Assembly: GCF_023498005.1 (NCBI RefSeq)
Contig: NZ_CP097289.1
Location: 6,324,001 to 6,388,000, forward strand
Length of the DNA: 64,000 nucleotides
Source: Streptomyces durmitorensis
Lineage (GTDB): Bacteria > Actinomycetota > Actinomycetes > Streptomycetales > Streptomycetaceae
Direction of reading: 5' to 3'
Part shown: piece after piece, positions 44,053 to 54,247 of the stretch
Layout of the letters: every line of letters starts with the position of its first letter
Numbering within the stretch: the stretch's first letter is position 1
Position numbers and translations under genes: made by a program
Notes under the pieces: model-generated
What the model saw: only the letters and a program-made list of their open reading frames with translations
Database searches by the model: none
Told to the model about the DNA's origin: nothing

Positions 44053-45330
44053 ATGAGCGCAAGGGGAGAGTGGATGCCGGACGGACTGGATCGTGACGAG
44101 CAGGCGACGGGCGGGCGCGTGGGCGGTCAGCACGCCGGTGCAGGCGACCTGCTCCACCTGGTGCGCAGCGGGCGGGCCACCACGCGCGGCGCCCTGCAAC
44201 AGGCCACCGGTCTCTCCCGCGCCACGGTCGGCCAGCGCCTCGACCGGCTCTTCCGCGCGGGCTGGCTGCGGGAGGGTGCGGGAGGCGCCCCTGACAGGGC
44301 GGGCTCACCGCTCGGCGGGCGCCCGGCCGTCCGTCTGGAGTTCGACGACGCCCACGCGGTCGTCCTCGCCGCCGACCTGGAGACCCGGCATGCCCGCACC
44401 GCCCTGCTCGGCCTCACCGGCGAGATCGTCGCCGAGCACGCGGGCCCCCTGGCGATCGAGGAGGGCCCGGACGCGGTCCTCGGCGAACTGGGCGTCCGCT
44501 TCGCCGAGCTGCTGGGCAAGGCCGACCGCGCCCCCGAGTCGGTCTGCGGCATCGGGCTCGCGGTGCCGGGCCCCGTGGACAGCGAGACGGGCCGCGTCGT
44601 CCAGCCGCCGATCATGCCGGGCTGGGACGGCTACGACATAAGAGGCCGCCTGCGCCGCGCCTTCGCCGAGCGGACGGGCGGCCCCGCGGGCATCCCGGTC
44701 CTGGTGGACAACGACGCGAACCTCATGGCGTACGGCGAACAGCGCGCCGCGTATCCCCAGTGCTCGGCCTTCGCCCTGGTCAAGGTCTCCACCGGCATCG
44801 GCGCGGGCGTCGTGGTCGACGGCGCGGTCTACCGCGGCATCGACGGCGGCGCAGGGGACATCGGCCACATCAGGGTGCCGGAGGGCGCGGAGGCCCTGTG
44901 CAAGTGCGGTTCCTACGGCTGTCTCGCCGCCGTGGCCAGCGGCCGTGCGGTGGCCCGCCGGCTGACGGACGCGGGCGTCCCCGCGGCGTCGGGGGCGGAT
45001 GTGCGGCGGCTCCTGGAGGCGGGGAACCCCGATGCGACGGGCTTCGCGCGCGAGGCGGGGCGGCACGTCGGCGAGGTCCTCGCCACCGTCGTCACGCTCC
45101 TGAATCCGGGCGTTCTCATGATCGCCGGAGATCTGGCCGGAACACCTTTCCTGACCGGGGTGCGCGAACTGCTCTATCAGCGGGCCCTGCCCCGCTCCAC
45201 CGCTCATCTGGAGGTCGTCACCTCGCGGCTCGGCGAGCGCGCGGCCCTCATAGGTGCGGGAACACTCGTGGTGGAGCACTTGTACGCGCCCAGGCGGGCG
45301 GAGGAGCGGCTCGCCGCGCTCGGCGTGTGA
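44053..45330 (+). CDS. ROK-family transcriptional regulator
   Basis: Regulator of 425 residues. An N-terminal winged helix (LVRSGRATTRGALQQATGLSRATVGQRLDRLFRAGWL) precedes the ROK sugar-binding fold (LVDNDANLMAYGEQR; STGIGAGVVVDGAVYRGIDGGAGDIGHI; zinc motif CKCGSYGCLAAVASG). The kinase phosphate motif is degenerate, so it is not an enzyme. The ATG at 44053 has GGAG upstream; ATG at 44074 after AAGGGGAGAG is equally possible. Divergent from the glucosidase operon across an AT-richer promoter with GTTAC/GTAAC arms (44007, 44039). Confidence 0.9.
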   Translation: MSARGEWMPDGLDRDEQATGGRVGGQHAGAGDLLHLVRSGRATTRGALQQATGLSRATVGQRLDRLFRAGWLREGAGGAPDRAGSPLGGRPAVRLEFDDAHAVVLAADLETRHARTALLGLTGEIVAEHAGPLAIEEGPDAVLGELGVRFAELLGKADRAPESVCGIGLAVPGPVDSETGRVVQPPIMPGWDGYDIRGRLRRAFAERTGGPAGIPVLVDNDANLMAYGEQRAAYPQCSAFALVKVSTGIGAGVVVDGAVYRGIDGGAGDIGHIRVPEGAEALCKCGSYGCLAAVASGRAVARRLTDAGVPAASGADVRRLLEAGNPDATGFAREAGRHVGEVLATVVTLLNPGVLMIAGDLAGTPFLTGVRELLYQRALPRSTAHLEVVTSRLGERAALIGAGTLVVEHLYAPRRAEERLAALGV

Positions 45331-45735
45331 CGGGCGTGCGACCGTCTCGTTGCGCGTCCGGATACTGACATCCGGCCGCTTCAAACGGCGTGATTCTCGC
45401 CACCCCTGATAGGGGTTGCGCTCAGATGAGCGGATCGAGGGCGACTGCACTTCTCCAAGGGGTGGCACTCAGTGCCACTGCTCGATCATTCATGAGGTGA
45501 ACTCACATCTGAGTATGGGCCGCTCATTCGAGCGAATCACCGGGTCTACGGGGGTTGCGTCTTCAAGAGTTGAACGAATGGCCTCGCGTCGAGCTACCAC
45601 CGAGTTACTTTCGATCTACTGGCGGACGGGTGGTTACAGCCGTATGACGCACAAGTGGACGTACCCAGGCGCCTTCGATCTGGGTATGTTCCTCGCCGTC
45701 AGGGCAGCCACCGAGTCCTCGAGGAGTCGAGACCC
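45331..45735. other. 405-bp region upstream of ppdK
   Basis: No supported gene. It contains the perfect palindrome at 45462-45478 and a long leader running up to the ppdK start. A plus-strand frame across it lacks a ribosome site. It is AT-richer than its neighbours around 45530-45620, consistent with promoters. Confidence 0.5.
45462..45478. promoter_or_regulatory. 17-bp perfect palindrome GTGGCACTCAGTGCCAC
   Basis: Arms GTGGCACT and AGTGCCAC around a single C, 258 bp upstream of the ppdK start and 132 bp after the ROK stop. Such perfect symmetry suggests an operator for a dimeric repressor; the binding protein is unknown. Confidence 0.55.
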
Positions 45736-48471
<2,736 letters not shown>

Positions 48472-48553
48472 GCCCTCGGGCCACCGGCTGAACTCCGGGG
48501 CCGACGCCGTGTCCCCGACCCTCACCGATGCGGCATCGGCTCCGGTTCACCAA

Positions 48554-48590
48554 GAAGGGGCAGTTCCCTGTGCGGGGGAGCTGCCCCTTC
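48554..48590 (+). terminator. Hairpin terminator after ppdK
   Basis: GAAGGGGCAG (48554-48563) and CTGCCCCTTC (48581-48590) with a short second stem in the loop. It also lies at the end of the convergent gene at 48630. Confidence 0.82.
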
Positions 48591-48629
48591 GGTCATGGTC
48601 GGTGGAGCCTGCCGACGGCCGCTACCGGC

Positions 48630-49184
48630 TCATTCCGTTCTCAGCTCGCGGCTTCCTGCCCGGTTCTTCGCGATGTTGCGTGTCTTCTTGGTGCGGGCCG
48701 AATCGGCGACCACGGCGAGTACCGCCGGCGACCTCGACCACTCGGCGAGGTGGCGCTGCATCCAGTCCGTGACCCCCGCCAGCTCGGCCGGTGTCGGCAC
48801 GTGACCGTCCTCGACGGACAGCTGGAGCAGCCAGTCGTCGACGCGGCGGCGGATGAACTCGCGGAACGCCTCTGTCTTGAGCCGGTCGACCTCCGGGAGC
48901 AGTTCGGCCGACCACCGCCGGAACTCGGCAGGGCCGGTCACCTTGCCCGCGATCTCGTCCACGAGGGCGACCACCGCCGTCTTGGCCCCCGACTCGTCGG
49001 GGTCGCGCAGGATCGTGGCCACGATCGCACGGTCCCGGTCGCGGCTCCGGGAGGAAGCGATCACCGAGAGGACGCGTAGGTACACGGATGTTCGGACGTG
49101 ATCGTCCGCGACTGCCTCGTCGACGTCCACGTCGATGATGCCGGCCTCCGCCAGCAACTCGGCCACATCGGAATGCATGGTCAT
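48630..49184 (-). CDS. Hypothetical protein, mostly helical
   Basis: Protein of 184 residues, acidic, predicted alpha-helical throughout (DVAELLAEAGIIDVDVDEAVADDHV; EFREFIRRRVDDWLLQLS). Start ATG at 49184 follows AGGGAGG. No domain or catalytic motif is recognised. Its 5' end is divergent from the carboxymuconolactone-decarboxylase-family gene, and the 212-bp gap contains the ECF41-type promoter. Confidence 0.7.
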   Translation of the reverse strand: MTMHSDVAELLAEAGIIDVDVDEAVADDHVRTSVYLRVLSVIASSRSRDRDRAIVATILRDPDESGAKTAVVALVDEIAGKVTGPAEFRRWSAELLPEVDRLKTEAFREFIRRRVDDWLLQLSVEDGHVPTPAELAGVTDWMQRHLAEWSRSPAVLAVVADSARTKKTRNIAKNRAGSRELRTE

Positions 49185-49298
49185 CGCTTCCTCCCTACTT
49201 GCAGGTTTCTTGCGCCCCCCGCCACCGGTGACTACTCGGCTGACAGTGGGCCTGCCTGCCGCACGGGCTCCTGTGCCGGAAATTCGTTCTCGCTCACC

Positions 49299-49325
49299 TG
49301 TCACATCCTCGCGCCGCGATCCGTC
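49299..49325 (+). promoter_or_regulatory. Perfect ECF41 consensus promoter upstream of the CMD gene
   Basis: TGTCACA (49299-49305), 16 bp, CGTC (49322-49325) equals the described ECF41 consensus TGTCACA-N16-CGTC. The predicted leader to the ATG at 49397 is about 65 nt. Carboxymuconolactone-decarboxylase-like genes are the classic ECF41 targets. Confidence 0.75.
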
Positions 49326-49396
49326 AACGCAGTGACTGACGTCAACGGGCCCGCGCGACAAGCGCGCAGGCCGCCCGCGATGTGGAGGAGACGACG

Positions 49397-49903
49397 ATGG
49401 AAACACGTTCGATCACGGCGGAGATCCCGATGGTTCCGCGCATGCCCGAGGACCCCGCGGAGCTCGTCCCCGAGCTGGCGGAGGTTTCGGCGGCGCTGTT
49501 CAGGGTCACCGGCAACGGTTCGGTACCGCGCTCCACGATCAGCCTGGTCCAGCTGCGTGCCGGTCAGATCGTCGGCAGCACCTACCTGACCGTTCTGCAC
49601 ACGGGCTTCCTGCGCAAGGCCGGGGAGCCGGAGGAGCGGATCACGTCGGTGGCGTCCTGGCAGGATTCGCCGTACTTCACCGGTGCCGAGCGTGCCGCGC
49701 TGGCACTGGTGGAAGCCGCGCTTCAGCCGTCCGCAAGCGGCGAGAGGGTCTCCGATGAGCTGTATGCGCAGGCAGCCGCCCACTATGAGGGCAAGGCGCT
49801 CGCCACGCTGATGTTCGCGATCGGCCAGGTCAACTTCTTCATTCCCGTAGCGCTCATCGCCAAGCCGGTGCCCGGACGGTCGTTCACTGATCCGTGGGCA
49901 TGA
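49397..49903 (+). CDS. Carboxymuconolactone decarboxylase family protein (AhpD fold)
   Basis: Protein of 168 residues with the CMD fold (ELAEVSAALFRVTGNGSVPRSTISLVQLRAGQIVGSTYLTVLHTGFLRKAGEPEERI). The redox CxxC of AhpD is absent: the corresponding segment reads GQIVGSTYLTVLH, keeping only the His. So it is not a canonical peroxidase-type member. ATG at 49397 follows GGAGGAG. Such proteins are the usual neighbours and targets of ECF41 sigma factors; here the sigma gene is 37 kb away or elsewhere. Confidence 0.85.
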   Translation: METRSITAEIPMVPRMPEDPAELVPELAEVSAALFRVTGNGSVPRSTISLVQLRAGQIVGSTYLTVLHTGFLRKAGEPEERITSVASWQDSPYFTGAERAALALVEAALQPSASGERVSDELYAQAAAHYEGKALATLMFAIGQVNFFIPVALIAKPVPGRSFTDPWA

Positions 49904-49932
49904 GACCGACCGCGTAAGGCGCGATCGTCCCG

Positions 49933-50448
49933 CTAGGGCGTGGCCGCCGGATCAGCGCAGAGGTCGAGGGTGAACGCCACCCGGTCGAGTCCGGGGCCGT
50001 CGTAGTCCGGCTGCACGGCTGAGGCCTCGAAGCCGAGCCGAGCGTGAAACGCCTGCGACGCGGCGTTCTCCGGGCTGGTGATGCAGTGCACGTAACGCCG
50101 CCCATGGGACTGGGCGAGTCCGAAGAAGGCCCGGTAGAGGGTGCGCCCGATGCCGTGGCCGTGCAGTGCCGGGTCGACGCCGACGAAGTGCACATAGGCG
50201 GTGTCGGGCAGGGTCGGCGACAGGAAGCCGACCAGGAAGGCGGCCACCTCTCCACTGTCGCGCTCGACCAGGAAACTGGTCGTGGTGAAGTGCTGGAAGT
50301 ACAACCGGGGCAGAAGCAGCGCCCGTTCCGTCGACCCTGCCTTCCCTTTCAGGCCACCCCACCAAGTGTCCAGTACGGCTAGCACCCGGAGATGGTCTTC
50401 GCCTGCAAGGTGCCGAGCCGTCAGGCCGGCGGGAAGGTCATCGATCAT
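49933..50448 (-). CDS. GNAT-family N-acetyltransferase
   Basis: Protein of 171 residues. The acetyl-CoA loop reads VDPALHGHGIGRTLYRAFF (R/Q-x-x-G-x-G/A) after the VHFVG strand, and the C-terminal region FHARLGFEASA is typical of the fold. The N-terminus may form an aromatic substrate pocket. Substrate unknown. It follows 12 bp after the receiver gene is read in the opposite sense of the coordinates, so no firm operon call. Confidence 0.86.
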   Translation of the reverse strand: MIDDLPAGLTARHLAGEDHLRVLAVLDTWWGGLKGKAGSTERALLLPRLYFQHFTTTSFLVERDSGEVAAFLVGFLSPTLPDTAYVHFVGVDPALHGHGIGRTLYRAFFGLAQSHGRRYVHCITSPENAASQAFHARLGFEASAVQPDYDGPGLDRVAFTLDLCADPAATP

Positions 50449-50460
50449 CTGTTCAGTCTG

Positions 50461-50967
50461 TCAGGGGTGGCCGCGCTTGTCGTGTGTGCGTTGTGGGGCT
50501 GGAAGTCTGCTGTTCATGGGGACTACGGAGCCGCCCTTCAGTTGGGCGCGCAGCTCGTCGATCTCCTGTTGCATCGACTGCAGTCGCTGATGGGTCTCGA
50601 AGAGGTAGCGGACCTTGGTCCGCAGGGTCAGCGGGTCGATGGGCTTCAGGACGACGTCGGCCACTCCGAGCAGAAAGGCCGTGGCGGCCAACTCGCGGCT
50701 GACGTCGTACCCGGTCAGCAGGACGATCGGGATGGAACGCGTCTGGTCCAGGCCGCGCATGTAGCGCGCGACATCGAGGCCGCTGACGTCCGGCATGCGT
50801 AAGTCGAGCAGGACGAGCCCGATCTGCCCGCGCAGTATCTGCTTCAGGGCGTCGTCACCGCTGGTCGCACATGCCAGTGGGTAGTCGAGAGGGGCCAGTG
50901 CGCTCTCCAGGGCGAAGAGGGTGTCCTCATGGTCGTCGACGACGAGGATCTTGGAGTTCGACGGCAT
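50461..50967 (-). CDS. Stand-alone response-regulator receiver protein
   Basis: Protein of 168 residues: a CheY-like receiver (residues 1-125) with acidic pocket VVDDHED, phospho-acceptor Asp55 in LLDLRMP, conserved Thr in LLTGYD and Lys in VLKPIDP. The C-terminal third is a coiled-coil-like helix (TKVRYLFETHQRLQSMQQEIDELRAQL). No output or DNA-binding domain and no histidine kinase nearby, so it is an orphan that probably acts by protein contact. Confidence 0.9.
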   Translation of the reverse strand: MPSNSKILVVDDHEDTLFALESALAPLDYPLACATSGDDALKQILRGQIGLVLLDLRMPDVSGLDVARYMRGLDQTRSIPIVLLTGYDVSRELAATAFLLGVADVVLKPIDPLTLRTKVRYLFETHQRLQSMQQEIDELRAQLKGGSVVPMNSRLPAPQRTHDKRGHP

Positions 50968-51102
50968 GGCTTCGTGCCCCCCTGCGTGGGTGAACCAGGC
51001 TATTCCTATGCCGAGTTGGAGAATCCGTCCAGCGTCTCGACGTCGATGTTCCGCCGCAGGTGCCTGGTGCCTGGTGCCCGTCGACCCGTCACGCTTGAGT
51101 CG

Positions 51103-51468
51103 TCATCCCTCCGCCGCCTTCGCGTACTCCTGTGCCATGCCGCCCGCGAAGTCGTACACGATGACCGGCTCGTCACCCACGACCCACGCGTCATGTCCGG
51201 GCGAGCACACGAACACATCGCCCGGCCCCACTTCGGACTCGGCGCCGTCGTCCATGCGGATGTGCATCCGCCCCTCGACGACATAGCCGTTGTGGTGGAT
51301 CTGGCAGCTCTCGGTCCCCGCGAGCGGGGCCACGGACTCGGACCAGCGCCAGCCTGGCTCGAAGGTGCCCACGGCGAAGTCCAGCCCTGAGAGATGGACG
51401 GCCTCGAGGTGACCTCGAGGGAAATCACGTCGTTCGTCCGGCTTCTCGACCGCCTTGACCTCGATCAT
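51103..51468 (-). CDS. Cupin-domain protein
   Basis: Small single-domain cupin of about 121 residues: GTESCQIHHNGYVVEGRMHIRMDDGAESEVGPGDVFVCSPGHDAWVVGDEPVIVYDF. The metal-ligand set is partial (HH in the first motif, H in the second), so a catalytic role is doubtful; it may bind a ligand. ATG at 51468 has GGAGG about 9 nt upstream; an in-frame ATG at 51549 would add 27 residues. Confidence 0.82.
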   Translation of the reverse strand: MIEVKAVEKPDERRDFPRGHLEAVHLSGLDFAVGTFEPGWRWSESVAPLAGTESCQIHHNGYVVEGRMHIRMDDGAESEVGPGDVFVCSPGHDAWVVGDEPVIVYDFAGGMAQEYAKAAEG

Positions 51469-51674
51469 GACGACTTCCTCCGTCCGGGCCTTGCCCACGA
51501 TCTCGGAGTCAGTAGTCGTCGCCGCGGGGTCCACGGCCGACGTCATCACCAGCCGACCCCTTCACTCCATCGTCTGCCCGTCGACCGGGGTGCGCCACTC
51601 GGGGGCCGGCGTCGGCGGTTGATTCTGTTGATTCTCTTGTGAGGTTGGGGAGTCGAGTGGTGTAGTCCACTGCC

Positions 51675-54062
51675 ATGACGAACCTCTCCCGTCGCACTCT
51701 CATCACCGCGACAGCTGTCGCGGGAGCCGCCGTCGCCCTGCCGTTGCGCCTGCCGTCGGCCGCTCAGGCGGCTGCCCAGGAAACTGCCCATGCGGCCGCC
51801 CGCGGCAATCCCCGCCCCACCGTCATCCCCGCCCTCCAGGAGTGGGAAGGCGGCGACGGGGCGTATCGGCTCACCCAGGACTCACGTGTCGTCGTCCTGG
51901 CCCGGGATGCTGACCAACTCCTCCCTCTTGCCCGGCAGTTGAGCCGTGACATCACCGATGTCACCGGAGTGACCATCGCCCCGCCCCGCACCACCCGGCG
52001 CTCCCGGGCCGCCCAGGGCGAGATCCTGCTGCGGCTCGACCCGGCGGCCCGGCACGGCAAGGGCGGTGCGCTCTACGTTCGCGAGGGGTACGAGCTCGCC
52101 GTCACGGGCGCGTCCGTGACCGTCACCGCGCCCGCCTACAGCGGCGCCTACTACGGCACCCGCTCCCTCCTCCAGATCCTCCTCCACGACGAGCAGCGCT
52201 CCCGCGTGCCTGCCGGGACCGCCCAGGACTGGCCCAACTACCGGCTGCGCGGCTTCATGCTGGACGTCGGGCGGCGCTTCTTCACGCCCGGTTTCGTGCG
52301 GGACTACCTCCGCATCATGGGGTGGTTCAAGCTCAACGACCTCCAGCTGCACCTCAACGACAACGAGATCAAGGCCCCGGACGGCGACTGGAGCAAGGCC
52401 TACGACGCCTTCCGGCTGCGGAGCGACGCCCCCGAGTGGGCGGGGCTCGCCGCGCCCGACGGGTCGTACTCCCGTGCCGACTGGGACTCCTTCGAGGACA
52501 CCGCCGCCCTGCACGCCGTCCAGCTCACCCCCGAGATCGACGCCCCGGCGCACTCGCGCTCCTTCGTGCGCTTCCGCCCCTCCCTCGGGCTCGACGGCGG
52601 CAACTCCGACCACCTCGACCTCGCCAAGCCCGAGACGACGGCCTTCATGAAGGAGGTCTTCGAGGAGTTCGTGCCGTGGTTCCGCAGCCCCGAAGTGCAC
52701 TACGGGGCCGACGAGTACACCGGACCCGAGGCCCAGTACCGCGCCTACTTCAACGACATGGCCGCCCACGTGCGCTCGCTCGGCAAGCATCCGCGCGCCT
52801 GGGGGAGCCTGACCGAGATGGCCGGATCGGCCGAGGGGTACGACCGGGACGTCACCGTCCACAGCTGGAACAACGGCTGGTACGGGCCGCAGGCCGCCAA
52901 GGCCGACGGATACGAGATCGTCAACACGAACGACGGGCTGCTGTACGTCGTCCCGTTCGCCGACTACTACCACGGTCACGGGCTCGACGGCCGTTATCTG
53001 TACGACAGTTGGGAGCCGCACGTCTTCCCGGGGAAGGAGAGTCTCGCGCCCGGCGACCCCGCCCTGCGCGGCGCGATGTCCGCCGTCTGGAACGACCTCG
53101 TCCACGCCACGTACACCCAGCAGGACGTCCACGGGCTCATCGAGACGACGTACGGCACCCTCGCCCAGAAGATGTGGAGCGGCGCCGGACAGGGCCTGGC
53201 GTACGGGGAGTTCACCGCGCTGCTGCGGCGCGGCTCGCTGGGGCCCGGCCTGACGACGGTCACCCCCACCCTCGCCGAGCCCGACCAGCTCGCCTTCGGC
53301 GCCCCCGCCACCGCGTCCTCCGGCGCGCACGCCTCGTACGCGTCCGACGGCAACCCCGTCACCGCCTGGACCAGCGGCCTCGAACGGGGCGGCCCCTGGC
53401 TGCGGGTCGACCTCGGGGAGGTGCGGGACGTGGCGCGGGTGCGGCTCGACTGGGGGCGTGAGCACGGGCGTTCGTACGACATCGAGGTGTCGGAGGACGG
53501 GGCCGGGGATGCGGGCTGGCGGAAGGTCGCTTCCCGACGCGGACGCGCCCAACCCGGCTGGGACGAGCTGGAGTTCAGTGCCGCCAAGGCGCGGTTTGTG
53601 CGGGTGCGCGGGCGGGAGAGCGGGCGCGTTCGGTGGACGCTGTGGTCGGCGCAGGTCTTCGACGCCCCTGATCTGGCGCGGGGGAGGAAGGCGACGGCAT
53701 CGTCCGCGGAGACCGCGTCACTGGGTCCCGAGAACGCCGTCGACGGGGATTCGGCCACGCGGTGGGCCTCGAAGTACACCGACGGCGAGTGGCTCGCCGT
53801 CGATCTGGGGGAGGTGCGCACCGTGCGGCGCGTGCTCCTCGACTGGGAGGCCGCGGCAGGGCGGGACTACGACATCCAGGTCACCGAGGACGCGGACGGC
53901 GTGTCGGGGTGGCGGACGGTCGCCGAACGCAGGGGGCGGACCACGGCCGGCGTCGACTCCGTCGTCGTCGAACCGGTGGCGGCGCGGCACGTGCGTATGT
54001 CGGGGGTGAAGCGCCAGACGACGTACGGGTATTCGCTCCACCGGTTCGAGGTGCGGGCGTAG
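51675..54062 (+). CDS. Secreted GH20 beta-N-acetylhexosaminidase with two discoidin-like domains
   Basis: Exported enzyme of 795 residues. A Tat signal (NLSRRTLITATAVAGAAVALPLRL) is followed by the GH20b N-domain, then the catalytic barrel (residues about 190-500) with the D-E pair in YGADEYTG; the usual preceding Gly-Gly is Gly-Ala here. It ends with two F5/8-type C (discoidin) domains starting at about residues 540 and 675 (SYASDGNPVTAWTSG and PENAVDGDSATRWASK). The enzyme should remove GlcNAc/GalNAc from chitin-type or glycan chains, with the discoidin domains binding galactosides. Confidence 0.92.
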   Translation: MTNLSRRTLITATAVAGAAVALPLRLPSAAQAAAQETAHAAARGNPRPTVIPALQEWEGGDGAYRLTQDSRVVVLARDADQLLPLARQLSRDITDVTGVTIAPPRTTRRSRAAQGEILLRLDPAARHGKGGALYVREGYELAVTGASVTVTAPAYSGAYYGTRSLLQILLHDEQRSRVPAGTAQDWPNYRLRGFMLDVGRRFFTPGFVRDYLRIMGWFKLNDLQLHLNDNEIKAPDGDWSKAYDAFRLRSDAPEWAGLAAPDGSYSRADWDSFEDTAALHAVQLTPEIDAPAHSRSFVRFRPSLGLDGGNSDHLDLAKPETTAFMKEVFEEFVPWFRSPEVHYGADEYTGPEAQYRAYFNDMAAHVRSLGKHPRAWGSLTEMAGSAEGYDRDVTVHSWNNGWYGPQAAKADGYEIVNTNDGLLYVVPFADYYHGHGLDGRYLYDSWEPHVFPGKESLAPGDPALRGAMSAVWNDLVHATYTQQDVHGLIETTYGTLAQKMWSGAGQGLAYGEFTALLRRGSLGPGLTTVTPTLAEPDQLAFGAPATASSGAHASYASDGNPVTAWTSGLERGGPWLRVDLGEVRDVARVRLDWGREHGRSYDIEVSEDGAGDAGWRKVASRRGRAQPGWDELEFSAAKARFVRVRGRESGRVRWTLWSAQVFDAPDLARGRKATASSAETASLGPENAVDGDSATRWASKYTDGEWLAVDLGEVRTVRRVLLDWEAAAGRDYDIQVTEDADGVSGWRTVAERRGRTTAGVDSVVVEPVAARHVRMSGVKRQTTYGYSLHRFEVRA

Positions 54063-54068
54063 CCGTCC

Positions 54069-54240
54069 TCAGACGCCGGACGGGCCGGAACGCTCCAGCA
54101 GCGACTTGAGCTCGGTCAGGCGTTCCCGCCGGAACACCTTGTACGCCGCCACCTGAAGTCGACGCCGGGGAGCCGGCGGCGGCGTACGTCGGACTGGGCG
54201 TACCAGCCGTCGCCGGCGTGGTCCTCGTGGACCTCATGGC
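54069..54240 (-). pseudogene. Frameshifted 3' remnant of an unidentified gene
   Basis: Read on the minus strand, one frame gives HEVHEDHAGDGWYAQSDVRR…, then stops; the other continues AAYKVFRRERLTELKSLLERSGPSGV and ends at a stop at 54069. Together they read like one coding segment broken by a 1-nt shift. No start codon or N-terminal part remains. The original protein is not recognised. Confidence 0.45.
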
Positions 54241-54247
54241 GCCGACG

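Noticed and set aside
45462..45478. CIRCE/HrcA element
   Set aside because: CIRCE is TTAGCACTC-N9-GAGTGCTAA; the palindrome here has a 1-bp centre and different arms.
45655..45735. Upstream in-frame extension of ppdK
   Set aside because: The extension starts in the leader region without a ribosome site; GTG at 45736 has GAGGAG and gives the family's N-terminus.
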